A stretch of DNA of 48,494 nt from JBOICV01 sp050740255. Its GTDB lineage: Bacteria; Pseudomonadota; Gammaproteobacteria; Nevskiales; JBOICV01. The stretch's first letter is position 1. Each line of letters begins with the position of its first letter. Below, piece after piece: positions 41,784 to 48,494 of this stretch. The stretch lies in NCBI GenBank assembly GCA_050740255.1, contig JBOICV010000098.1, forward strand, positions 1-48,494, written 5' to 3'. The notes beneath the pieces were generated by a model. The model was given only the letters and a program-made list of their open reading frames with translations. It was not told where the DNA came from and did no database searches. The translations under genes were made by a program, and so were the position numbers.

Positions 41784-42532
41784 GGCCGCAGCCGCTGCAC
41801 CCAGCCCCCCACCTGTTCCAGCGCCGCATAACGCGTCAAATCCGTATGCAGCGGCGTGACCGACACATAGCCCTCTTTCACCGCGTGGAAATCCGTGCCG
41901 GGACCGCTATCTTTTTCGGCGCCGCCCGCGCCGACCCAGTAAATCGTGCGTCCGCGCGGATCGGTGCCCTTAACCACCGACTCTGACTTGTGGCGGAAAC
42001 CCAGCCGCGTGGCTTTATACCCCCGGACCTGGTCCCAAGGCAGATCCGGCACATTGACGTTGAGTATGGTATTGGCCGGCAGCGCATCCTTCGCCAGTTG
42101 CGCGACCAGTTCCACCGCGACGCGCGCCGCCGTGTCCAGGTGCTGGGAATCCCAGGCCGTCATTGAAATGGCGATCGCGGGCAAGCCGAGAAAACGGCCT
42201 TCCATCGCGGCCGCCACCGTGCCCGAGTACAGCACGTCATCGCCCAGATTGGCGCCCGCATTGATGCCGGACACCACCATGTCGGGTTCGCTCTCCAACA
42301 ACCCCGTCAGCGCGAGATGCACGCAATCCGTCGGCGTGCCGTCCACGCATATCACCCCGTCCGGGTCGGTTCGGGGACGCAGCGGCCGCTCCAGCGTCAG
42401 TGAGTTGCTGGCGCCGCTGCGGTTACGGTCCGGCGCCACGACTTGAATTTCGGCGTGCGGCCGCAAGGCCTCCATCAGCCGCCGCAGTCCGGGCGCCTGA
42501 CAGCCGTCATCATTGGAAAGCAGAATGCGCAT
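41780..42532 (-). CDS. surE: 5'/3'-nucleotidase SurE
   Basis: 250 residues. The start ILLSNDDGCQAPGL carries the metal-binding Asp pair. VSGINAGANLGDDVLYSGTVAAAMEG is typical and lies near the middle. It is a phosphatase on nucleoside monophosphates induced under stress. It is the first gene of the surE-pcm-nlpD-rpoS unit and is divergent from the Smr gene. Confidence 0.96.
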   Translation of the reverse strand: MRILLSNDDGCQAPGLRRLMEALRPHAEIQVVAPDRNRSGASNSLTLERPLRPRTDPDGVICVDGTPTDCVHLALTGLLESEPDMVVSGINAGANLGDDVLYSGTVAAAMEGRFLGLPAIAISMTAWDSQHLDTAARVAVELVAQLAKDALPANTILNVNVPDLPWDQVRGYKATRLGFRHKSESVVKGTDPRGRTIYWVGAGGAEKDSGPGTDFHAVKEGYVSVTPLHTDLTRYAALEQVGGWVQRLRP

Positions 42533-42592
42533 TTGAACAATTGGATGGAGCGTGCAATCTTAACTCATGCCGCAGCAAGCACTGGCGCAGTA

Positions 42593-43147
42593 ATGGCGCA
42601 AAAGCGCAACCATCAACCACCGGAAGCCGATGAACGCGAGCTGTTCCGGCGCGAGATGCATGACGTGCAGCCGCTGGGCAGTCCCGTACGGCACAAACCC
42701 GAACCGGCCACGCCATCACCCCGGCCGCGCATGACGGAACTCGACGTCGCCGCAGTGATGGCCGAGCTGCTCGATCCACCGCTGGATCCGGCCAGCCTCG
42801 AAACCGGCGAAGAGTTGTCTTACCGCCATCCAGGCGTTCAGGACAGCGTTTTACGGAAACTCAAGCGTGGTCAGTACAGCGTGCAAGCGGAAGTGGATCT
42901 GCATGGGCTCAACACCATTGCGGCCAAAACCGAAGTGGTGCGATTTCTGCAGGAAGCACAGCGACGCAATTGGCGCTGCGTGCGCATCATTCACGGCAAG
43001 GGCCACCGTAGCGGCCAGCAGGGCCCGGTCTTGAAAGTAAAAGTGGCGCACTGGCTGACCCAGCGACAGGATGTACTTGCTTACGCGTCCGCGAGGCCGG
43101 TTGATGGCGGCAGTGGCGCGTTGTACGTATTGCTGCGTGCAAACTAG
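42593..43147 (+). CDS. Smr-domain protein
   Basis: 184 residues from the ATG at 42593; an earlier in-frame ATG at 42545 is also possible. The N-terminal half is variable. The C-terminal Smr domain has VDLHGLN and VRIIHGKGHRS, the family's conserved loop motifs. Smr domains are nucleases or nucleic-acid binders in MutS2 and small stand-alone proteins. The function of this single-domain form in gammaproteobacteria is not settled. It is divergent from surE. Confidence 0.85.
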   Translation: MAQKRNHQPPEADERELFRREMHDVQPLGSPVRHKPEPATPSPRPRMTELDVAAVMAELLDPPLDPASLETGEELSYRHPGVQDSVLRKLKRGQYSVQAEVDLHGLNTIAAKTEVVRFLQEAQRRNWRCVRIIHGKGHRSGQQGPVLKVKVAHWLTQRQDVLAYASARPVDGGSGALYVLLRAN

Positions 43148-43164
43148 GGAACCTACGATTTATT

Positions 43165-43231
43165 CGTCACACCGGCGAAAGCCGGTATCCAGAGAATAAA
43201 AAACCTAGATTCCGGCCTGCGCCGGAATGAC
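43165..43231. repeat. Palindromic repeat, CGTCACACCGGC...GCCGGAATGAC
   Basis: Two hairpins (CACCGGCGAAAGCCGGT and ATTCCGGCCTGCGCCGGAAT) are separated by a short AT-rich spacer. The core is shared with the element at 2991-3131. No gene is seen between the Smr gene and the peptidase gene (43148-43420) apart from this. Confidence 0.75.
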
Positions 43232-43420
43232 AAAGCGGAATTATGTCAGGCCGGACGACCGTGCTGTGCTTGCGGTGCGTCACGCATCAGCACCGCAACC
43301 GCGCCAAACCAGATGCTCACACCCGCGCCTACACTAGATTTCCGTCAGAATTGCGCGCCCAGCGCAAATGCTACGCATGCTTTGCCCGATGCAGAAGGAT
43401 TCCTTGGTCCAAACCCGCAT

Positions 43421-44842
43421 TCATTGAGATTTAGACGGCGGCATTGAGGCAGCGGGTACCGATTGCGGGAGACGTCGCTTCGTTGTCAGGCTGGCACGCC
43501 ACTTTGCCAGTTTCCGCTCGATGTCAGGATGGCTTGCGATCTGCGGCTCTGAATGGGTGAATTTGTCGCGGGTTTCCCATTCCGCCACCAGGTGCCGCGC
43601 CTTCTCAAACGCCTCGATGAACGAGTCAGTCTGGTTCAACGCTTGTTCAAAATATGCGCGCCCAAAGTAAGTGAACTCCGCCTCGTCATCGCACCCAAAA
43701 GACGTCCGATCCTCACGGGCCGCTGTCATGACCAGAGTGTGCTCATTCTTCAACGATGTTATAAAGCTGCCGCTGTAACATCCGGAAACAACAATCACCT
43801 TCCAACGGATGCCGGCTTGCTGCAGCAGTTCAGCCAATATCGGTGCCGTAAGCGGACGGAAGCTCAAGCCCTCCAACTCGACCGACAGCTCGCCGTTGCG
43901 CGATCCATGGCTGGTAAGAAACAGGAAGAGGATGTCCTCGTCCGGATTCATACGCCGACCGATAGCCCGCAGCGCGGCGTCCATATTGGATACCGAAGCG
44001 AGTGGCAACTCGTCCACTTTCTTGCGGTTGTTGACCAGCGCCAGGCTTCGCTGCGAGGTAGCAAAGCGTTCCTTGAACTGTTGCGTCGTATAAAGAACTT
44101 CCTTCAGAAATACATCCTGCCTTCCGTACGGCCCTACCGCCAGAAAATAAAGTTCAGGCTTGCCCTGCTGTCCGGCCGCAAGCCCCTTCAGCGCCTTGCT
44201 CAGCAATGCGGCCTGTTGACCGAAGATCTCTTCCGCGACCAGTGGCGTCGACTTGGTTGTTTGTTCTTGCAGATATTCAGCGTAGTAGTCCTTATTCCAG
44301 AACTCTTTGGGAGTGAGGACGATTGAAGGCAGCGCAGTCAGTATTACGACGTACGTTGCGAGAGTGGCGCGCTGTGTCCAGGGACTCTGGTGAAGCAGCG
44401 CGGACAGGATTTGATACAGGATCAGCGACCACCATAATAGACTCACTATGAAATAGCCCCACCGCAACTGAGCGTCATGCTCTGCCCACCTTGGCAACAG
44501 ATGAGAGTACACAGAACTGTCCACGATCTGTGTCAGCAGGTTGGCACCAGTCATCAATACCGCGATCGGCCAGAAAAGCTCCGGTCTGGAAAACGCCTGC
44601 GTAAGCAGGAAGGCAATGAGAAGCGTCAGGAACTGGTAGTAGCACTGGGTCTGCAGTGCATCGAGTTGGAAGTCGCGCGGGACCTCTGTAGCGAGATAAC
44701 TTAAACAGAAAGAAAGAGCGATATTTGCCAGCGCGAACGCCCAGAACATGCCTGGAATGAACTGCATGTTACTAAGATCTGAACGCCCTCCGAGGGCAAT
44801 CCGTAATCCTGCCCACAGAGCTTGGCGATACGGTGAAATCAT
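43421..44842 (-). CDS. Membrane-anchored C13-family (caspase/legumain-like) peptidase
   Basis: 473 residues. The N-terminal half (to about 180) has 5-6 membrane segments, including MFWAFALANIALSFCLSYL. The C-terminal half is a cysteine-peptidase domain with catalytic His312 (TSHGSRNG) and Cys355 (VSGCYSGSF), preceded by FLAVGPYGRQDVFLKEVLY. The dyad spacing fits clan CD, family C13. It could process proteins at the membrane, but no substrate is known and neighbouring genes give no hint. The start at 44842 is ATG, close to the hydrophobic segment. Base use is a little less GC-rich than its neighbours, which could mean acquisition. Confidence 0.85.
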   Translation of the reverse strand: MISPYRQALWAGLRIALGGRSDLSNMQFIPGMFWAFALANIALSFCLSYLATEVPRDFQLDALQTQCYYQFLTLLIAFLLTQAFSRPELFWPIAVLMTGANLLTQIVDSSVYSHLLPRWAEHDAQLRWGYFIVSLLWWSLILYQILSALLHQSPWTQRATLATYVVILTALPSIVLTPKEFWNKDYYAEYLQEQTTKSTPLVAEEIFGQQAALLSKALKGLAAGQQGKPELYFLAVGPYGRQDVFLKEVLYTTQQFKERFATSQRSLALVNNRKKVDELPLASVSNMDAALRAIGRRMNPDEDILFLFLTSHGSRNGELSVELEGLSFRPLTAPILAELLQQAGIRWKVIVVSGCYSGSFITSLKNEHTLVMTAAREDRTSFGCDDEAEFTYFGRAYFEQALNQTDSFIEAFEKARHLVAEWETRDKFTHSEPQIASHPDIERKLAKWRASLTTKRRLPQSVPAASMPPSKSQ

Positions 44843-44857
44843 CGACTTTCTCGAGCG

Positions 44858-45340
44858 TCAGGAAATGGCGTGGATAAGTACCACCGCATACGCGGCCAGG
44901 CCTTCGCCGCGGCCGATCCAGCCCAATCTTTCATTGGTCGTGGCTTTGACATTGACCGCATCCAGCGGCAAGCCGAGATCGGCAGCCAGATTTGTGCACA
45001 TCGCCTTGACGTACGACGCAACTCGCGGTTTCTCAGCCACCAGGGTCAGGTCCGCATTCAGCGCGCGATAGCCGGCTGCGCGCAGCTTCACCACCACTTC
45101 GCGCAATAACAGGCGGCTGTCGCTGTCCTTGTATCTGGGATCAGAGTCGGGGAAATGCCGCCCGATATCGCCCAAAGCCGCTGCACCGAGCAAGGCATCG
45201 CAAAGCGCGTGGATAAGTACATCGCCGTCTGAATGCGCAATCACGCCGGCATCGCAAGGTATCCGCACACCGCCGAGCATGACGTGATCGCCTGGTCCGA
45301 AGCGGTGCGCATCATATCCGTGCCCTATTCGCAGGTTCAT
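44858..45340 (-). CDS. ispF: 2-C-methyl-D-erythritol 2,4-cyclodiphosphate synthase
   Basis: 160 residues from MNLRIGHGYDAHRF. The zinc-binding start GHGYDAHRF and HSDGDVLIHALCDALLGAAALGDIG are clear. It is the fifth step of the MEP isoprenoid pathway. The ATG overlaps the ispD stop (ATGA), so translation is probably coupled; upstream in-frame codons lie inside ispD. Confidence 0.96.
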   Translation of the reverse strand: MNLRIGHGYDAHRFGPGDHVMLGGVRIPCDAGVIAHSDGDVLIHALCDALLGAAALGDIGRHFPDSDPRYKDSDSRLLLREVVVKLRAAGYRALNADLTLVAEKPRVASYVKAMCTNLAADLGLPLDAVNVKATTNERLGWIGRGEGLAAYAVVLIHAIS

Positions 45341-46035
45341 TGGCTTTTTCCCCACAAAATGTGCTCGGCGAGCTGCAAATCCTCGGGCGTTGTGACTTTG
45401 AGATTGGTGGCGTGCCCCTGTACCACCCTGGGTGCATGGCCAACATACTCCATCGCGCCTGCATCATCCGTCGGCGATACACCCGCCTTAGCCGCGGCTT
45501 CGTAAGCCCGGAGCAAAGCGCCGGCACGGAACATCTGCGGGGTTTGCGCGTACCAAATCCTGTCGCGGTTCACGGTAGCGCTTACACGCTCCTGGTCATT
45601 CACCTGCTTTAAGCTGTCGTGCGATGGCACCGCAAGCAAGCCGCCAACCGGATCATCGCGCAGCTGCTCGATAAATTTACGCAACACGTCGATACGCAGG
45701 CAGGGCCGTGCAGCATCGTGCACCAGCGCCCACCCCTCCGCACCAGCCTGTGCAACCACGGCGCGCAATCCAGCACAAACCGAGTCGGCACGCTCGGCGC
45801 CGCCTGTCACCTGCAACAAGGGCTTGCCGCTCTTGATACCCAGTTGCGGCCAACGTCCGTCGTTTCCCGCAAGCACCACCACGACGCCGGCAATCAAGTC
45901 CTCGTTTAAGAGCAAACCCAGACTGTGCTCCAGCATACTGCGGCCGGCGAGCGGCAAATACTGCTTGGGTGTGGCGTTGCCGAAACGCTTGCCGCCACCG
46001 GCCGCCACCAGCACCGCCCAGACGGCTTCGTTCAT
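45337..46035 (-). CDS. ispD: 2-C-methyl-D-erythritol 4-phosphate cytidylyltransferase
   Basis: 232 residues. The nucleotide-binding start VLVAAGGGKRFGNATPKQYLPLAG and VHDAARPCLRIDVL are typical. It is the third MEP-pathway step. It overlaps ispF by 4 bases and ftsB by 4 bases. Confidence 0.96.
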   Translation of the reverse strand: MNEAVWAVLVAAGGGKRFGNATPKQYLPLAGRSMLEHSLGLLLNEDLIAGVVVVLAGNDGRWPQLGIKSGKPLLQVTGGAERADSVCAGLRAVVAQAGAEGWALVHDAARPCLRIDVLRKFIEQLRDDPVGGLLAVPSHDSLKQVNDQERVSATVNRDRIWYAQTPQMFRAGALLRAYEAAAKAGVSPTDDAGAMEYVGHAPRVVQGHATNLKVTTPEDLQLAEHILWGKSQ

Positions 46036-46319
46036 GGCGTCGGTACCGGCTCCACCATCAGGAAGAACTCCTCGTCTTCCTTCACCATGCCAAGATCGGC
46101 GCGCGCACGTTCTTCCATCGCGTCCAGACCTTGTTTCAAATCATTGACCTCGGCCTCGAGCGCCGCGTTGCGACTTTTCAACTGAGCATTCTGCTGTTGA
46201 TGCGCGGAAATTTCCCGCTTTAGATGCGCAATTTCCGCATAACCGCCATCAGCGATCCACAGCCGATAGTGCAAGCCCAGCAGCAGCAAGAGCAGCAGGA
46301 CAACCAATAAACGGCTCAC
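46032..46319 (-). CDS. ftsB: Cell division protein FtsB
   Basis: 95 residues. One N-terminal membrane helix (about 4-22: LLVVLLLLLLLGLHYRLW) is followed by a coiled coil (about 33-68) and an acidic tail with RADLGMVKEDEEFFLMV. It is part of the FtsQLB divisome complex in the periplasm. It overlaps ispD by 4 bases; a G/C-rich repeat separates it from eno. Confidence 0.93.
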   Translation of the reverse strand: MSRLLVVLLLLLLLGLHYRLWIADGGYAEIAHLKREISAHQQQNAQLKSRNAALEAEVNDLKQGLDAMEERARADLGMVKEDEEFFLMVEPVPTP

Positions 46320-46336
46320 TTTCTTATTGAGACATA

Positions 46337-46359
46337 CCCCTCTCCCCCGGGGAGAGGGG
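46337..46359. repeat. G/C-rich palindrome between eno and ftsB
   Basis: CCCCTCTCCCC and GGGGAGAGGGG form a perfect hairpin, followed by CAGGGGTGAGGG. It occupies the gap downstream of enolase. It may act as a terminator or be another intergenic repeat; the style resembles the palindrome at 14541. Confidence 0.6.
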
Positions 46360-46412
46360 CAGGGGTGAGGGCGCGTCTTGCCCGCTCAAGCCCATGAGGT
46401 CCAGAGCTGCAC

Positions 46413-47699
46413 TTAAGTTTTCCGACCGAATGGAAAAGCCGCCATACCCGGGTAGCTGGCGCGCTGGCCCAACTCGGCTTCGATGCGCAGCAACTGGTTG
46501 TATTTGGCGGTGCGGTCCGAGCGGCACAGCGAGCCCGTCTTGATCTGGCTGGCGGTGGTGGCGACTGCAATATCGGCGATGGTGTTGTCTTCGCTCTCAC
46601 CGGAGCGATGCGACACCACCGCCGCATAGCCGGCCTTGTCCGCCATCTTTATTGCGGCCAGGGTCTCGGTGAGCGTGCCGATTTGATTGGGCTTGATCAG
46701 AATCGCGTTGGCAACGCCCTGCTTGATCCCACGACTCAGTATCTTGGTATTCGTGACGAATAAATCATCGCCCACCAGCTGCACGCGCTTACCCAGCCTG
46801 TTCGTCAGCAGCTTCCAGCCGGCCCAGTCACCCTCGGCCATGCCGTCCTCGATCGTGATCACGGGATAACGGTTGACCAGCAGTTCCAGGTAGTCCACGA
46901 ATTCGGCAGCGGTGAACTGTTTGTTCTCGCCTTCCAGGTGGTATTTATCATTCTTGAAAAACTCGCTCGACGCCACGTCCAGACCCAGCGCAATCTGTTT
47001 GCCGAGCTTATAGCCGGCGGCCTCGACCGCCTCCGCGATAATTTCCAGCGCGGCTTCGTTGCTCGGCAGATTGGGCGCAAAGCCGCCTTCATCGCCAACG
47101 GCGGTATTCAGACCACGTGCCTTCAAAATCTTCTTGAGGCTGTGAAACACCTCGGTGCCATAGCGCAGCGCTTCGCTGAAACTCGGCGCGCCAACGGGGA
47201 GAATCATGAACTCCTGGATATCGACGTTATTGTCCGCGTGGGCGCCGCCGTTGAGGATATTCATCATCGGCACCGGCATGTGCTTGGCCTTGCTGCCGCC
47301 CAGATAACGGTATAGCGGTTCGCCGGCGTGCGCGGCGGCGGCCTGGGCATTGGCCAGCGACACCGCCAGAATCGCATTGGCGCCGAGCCTGGATTTGTTG
47401 TCGGTGCCGTCCAGCTCGATCATGCACTGGTCTATTGCTGCCTGATCCTGGGCCTTCATGCCCTTGAGCGCCGCCGCAATCTGGCGGTTGACGTTGGCAA
47501 CCGCCTTGCGCACGCCCTTGCCGAGATAACGCTTGCCGCCGTCGCGCAGCTCGACCGCTTCGTGCGTACCGGTGGAGGCGCCGGAGGGCACGATGGCGCG
47601 GCCGCGAACACCCGATTTCAGTTCTACGACGGCTTCTACGGTGGGGTTACCGCGGGAGTCCAGCACTTCGAGGGCTTTGACAGAAGCAATCTTCGGCAT
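46413..47699 (-). CDS. eno: Enolase
   Basis: 428 residues, the standard length. It converts 2-phosphoglycerate to phosphoenolpyruvate. Typical stretches are ALEVLDSRGNPTVE, IVPSGASTGTHEAVELRD, ILIKPNQIGTLTETLAA and VVSHRSGESEDNTIADIAVA. It is followed by ftsB-ispD-ispF on the same strand, the usual gammaproteobacterial arrangement. A GATTAA repeat array and a transposase gene lie upstream. Confidence 0.97.
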   Translation of the reverse strand: MPKIASVKALEVLDSRGNPTVEAVVELKSGVRGRAIVPSGASTGTHEAVELRDGGKRYLGKGVRKAVANVNRQIAAALKGMKAQDQAAIDQCMIELDGTDNKSRLGANAILAVSLANAQAAAAHAGEPLYRYLGGSKAKHMPVPMMNILNGGAHADNNVDIQEFMILPVGAPSFSEALRYGTEVFHSLKKILKARGLNTAVGDEGGFAPNLPSNEAALEIIAEAVEAAGYKLGKQIALGLDVASSEFFKNDKYHLEGENKQFTAAEFVDYLELLVNRYPVITIEDGMAEGDWAGWKLLTNRLGKRVQLVGDDLFVTNTKILSRGIKQGVANAILIKPNQIGTLTETLAAIKMADKAGYAAVVSHRSGESEDNTIADIAVATTASQIKTGSLCRSDRTAKYNQLLRIEAELGQRASYPGMAAFPFGRKT

Positions 47700-47730
47700 G
47701 ATCGGATTTGTGATTTTAGAGTTGCGAGGT

Positions 47731-47776
47731 GGATTAAAGATTAAAGAGATTAAGGATTAAAGGGGATTAAAGGGGC
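47731..47776. repeat. GATTAA short tandem array upstream of eno
   Basis: Five GATTAA units occur in 46 bases with irregular spacing, in the gap between eno and the transposase gene. It lies where the eno promoter should be. Confidence 0.6.
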
Positions 47777-47790
47777 CAGGCTCGAATATT

Positions 47791-48494
47791 TCATAGCTCC
47801 AGCGCGCCCTGCCCTTTGCTTGTCGCCTCGGCAGCCTCCGGCTTCAATCGCGGCCTTCCGCGCGGCCGGGCTTGTCTACGGATTCCCGTCATCGCCTTGA
47901 TTTTCGCATGGAATCGTTCGTTACCGATGGGCTGGCTCTGGGTGACCGCCAGCCGGATGTCATTTAGCGCCGCGCGATCCAGTTCTGCGCGGAATAACGC
48001 CCGGTAGTTGGCCTGCCGCTCCTTGTCCATTCGCCCAAGGGCAAGGTACAGCGGGTGTGGGCTGAGCCGCGCGTCCGCCTGGCCCAGGCCGTTGCTGCGA
48101 TAGCTGCTCCAGCGGTAATGCGCCGGGTCGTCGACCATGGCAGCCCGCACCGGGTTGAGTTCGATGTAGCGCTGGCACAGCAGCAGATAGGGCTCGGCCT
48201 GGACGGTGGAGGATTTGTAGCGGCTGTCCCATAGCGTGCCCGTGCGCCGGTAGGTCTTGTTGATGTACTGCACATAGCGCCGGCCTAGAGAGATGATCAG
48301 CTTCGGCACGGTAGCTGCCTTGCGCGGGGTCAGCAGCAGGTGCACGTGGTTGGTCATCAGTACATAGGCATGCAAGGCGCAGTCCGTTTCACTCAGTGCC
48401 CGGCTCAGCCAGTAAAGGTAGCTGCTGTAGTCGTCCTCGCAGAAGAAGCAGGGCTCGCGGTTATGCCCGCGCTGGACGAGGTGCAGCGGTACGC
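47791..48494 (-). CDS. REP-associated tyrosine transposase (RAYT), 5' truncated by the window
   Basis: The frame is open from the TGA at 47791 to the right window edge, so the N-terminus is cut off and about 234 residues remain. The Y1-transposase features are present: HLVQRGHNREPCFF, then MTNHVHLLLTP with the HxH metal motif, then LGRRYVQYINKTY with the likely catalytic Tyr, and RYIELNPVRAAMV. RAYTs are linked to REP palindromes and are thought to move or spread them. The sequence GGGGCCAGGCTCGAATATT downstream at about 47771 could be the element's own flank. Whether it acts on the repeats in this window is unknown. Confidence 0.88.
   Translation of the reverse strand, partial: VPLHLVQRGHNREPCFFCEDDYSSYLYWLSRALSETDCALHAYVLMTNHVHLLLTPRKAATVPKLIISLGRRYVQYINKTYRRTGTLWDSRYKSSTVQAEPYLLLCQRYIELNPVRAAMVDDPAHYRWSSYRSNGLGQADARLSPHPLYLALGRMDKERQANYRALFRAELDRAALNDIRLAVTQSQPIGNERFHAKIKAMTGIRRQARPRGRPRLKPEAAEATSKGQGALEL

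Noticed and set aside
43243..43434. 63-codon open frame before the C13 peptidase gene
   Set aside because: It is Cys/Arg-rich with no pattern and starts next to a repeat; no ribosome site or family support.
1..48494. tRNA, rRNA, CRISPR array or prophage genes
   Set aside because: No cloverleaf, rRNA segment, regularly spaced repeat-spacer array or phage structural gene was found on reading both strands.

Overview
The window is about 48.5 kb of dense, GC-rich bacterial chromosome, with no stretch over 300 bases lacking a gene. The surE-pcm-nlpD-rpoS cluster, eno-ftsB-ispD-ispF, FadE-type acyl-CoA dehydrogenase, RraA, DsbB and class II fumarase point to a gammaproteobacterium. The sufBCDSU layout and the thrC-hom-alaC block would fit a lineage near Chromatiales or Acidiferrobacterales, but that placement is an inference of low confidence. 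No rRNA, tRNA, CRISPR array or prophage was seen.

Layout. 1-6.9 kb: the end of a PhoX-like phosphatase, a membrane-anchored FMN glutamate synthase-like protein, an NTF2-like protein, a DUF4282-like membrane protein, a cNMP-domain patatin phospholipase, and an unrecognised two-gene unit (ORF66/ORF403). 6.9-9.9 kb: the glyoxylate shunt (aceB, aceA). 10-15 kb: rluE, rraA, dsbB, fumC, purB and a thioesterase. 15.2-18.5 kb: a TetR regulator and fadE. 18.5-21.0 kb: a small island holding an alpha/beta hydrolase-adenylate cyclase fusion and a RHH/PIN toxin-antitoxin pair. It is bracketed by a 78-bp near-perfect direct repeat of the fadE 3' end. 21-22 kb: a SelW-like protein and a second thioesterase. 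22-27.9 kb: the SUF iron-sulfur operon sufR-B-C-D-S-U, with an IscR-like palindrome upstream. 28-32.1 kb: a CHASE2-TPR-Ser/Thr kinase, a PP2C phosphatase and an FHA protein. 32-35.6 kb: recJ and a SulP transporter. 35.6-39.2 kb: thrC-hom-alaC. 39.3-42.5 kb: rpoS, nlpD, pcm and surE, with a divergent Smr gene. 43.4-44.8 kb: a membrane-anchored C13 (caspase-like) peptidase. 44.9-47.7 kb: ispF, ispD, ftsB and eno. The right edge cuts a RAYT-type transposase.

Theme. Short palindromic repeats recur in the intergenic spaces. Several have identifiable termini, and two carry the same inserted module with CCCTTCGAC...GATAAACT ends. Some have altered genes: one encodes the first residues of SufS, inside a 100-bp tandem duplication of the sufS start. 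Another supplies the last codons and stop of a thioesterase gene. A third fills the sufB-sufC gap.

How the genes work together. FadE, the glyoxylate shunt, FumC and the thioesterases form a fatty-acid and C2 utilisation theme. The SUF operon looks self-regulated by an Rrf2 protein with IscR-spaced cysteines. The kinase, phosphatase and FHA genes form a complete phospho-threonine signalling unit next to it. The rpoS block is a standard stationary-phase and cell-division cluster.
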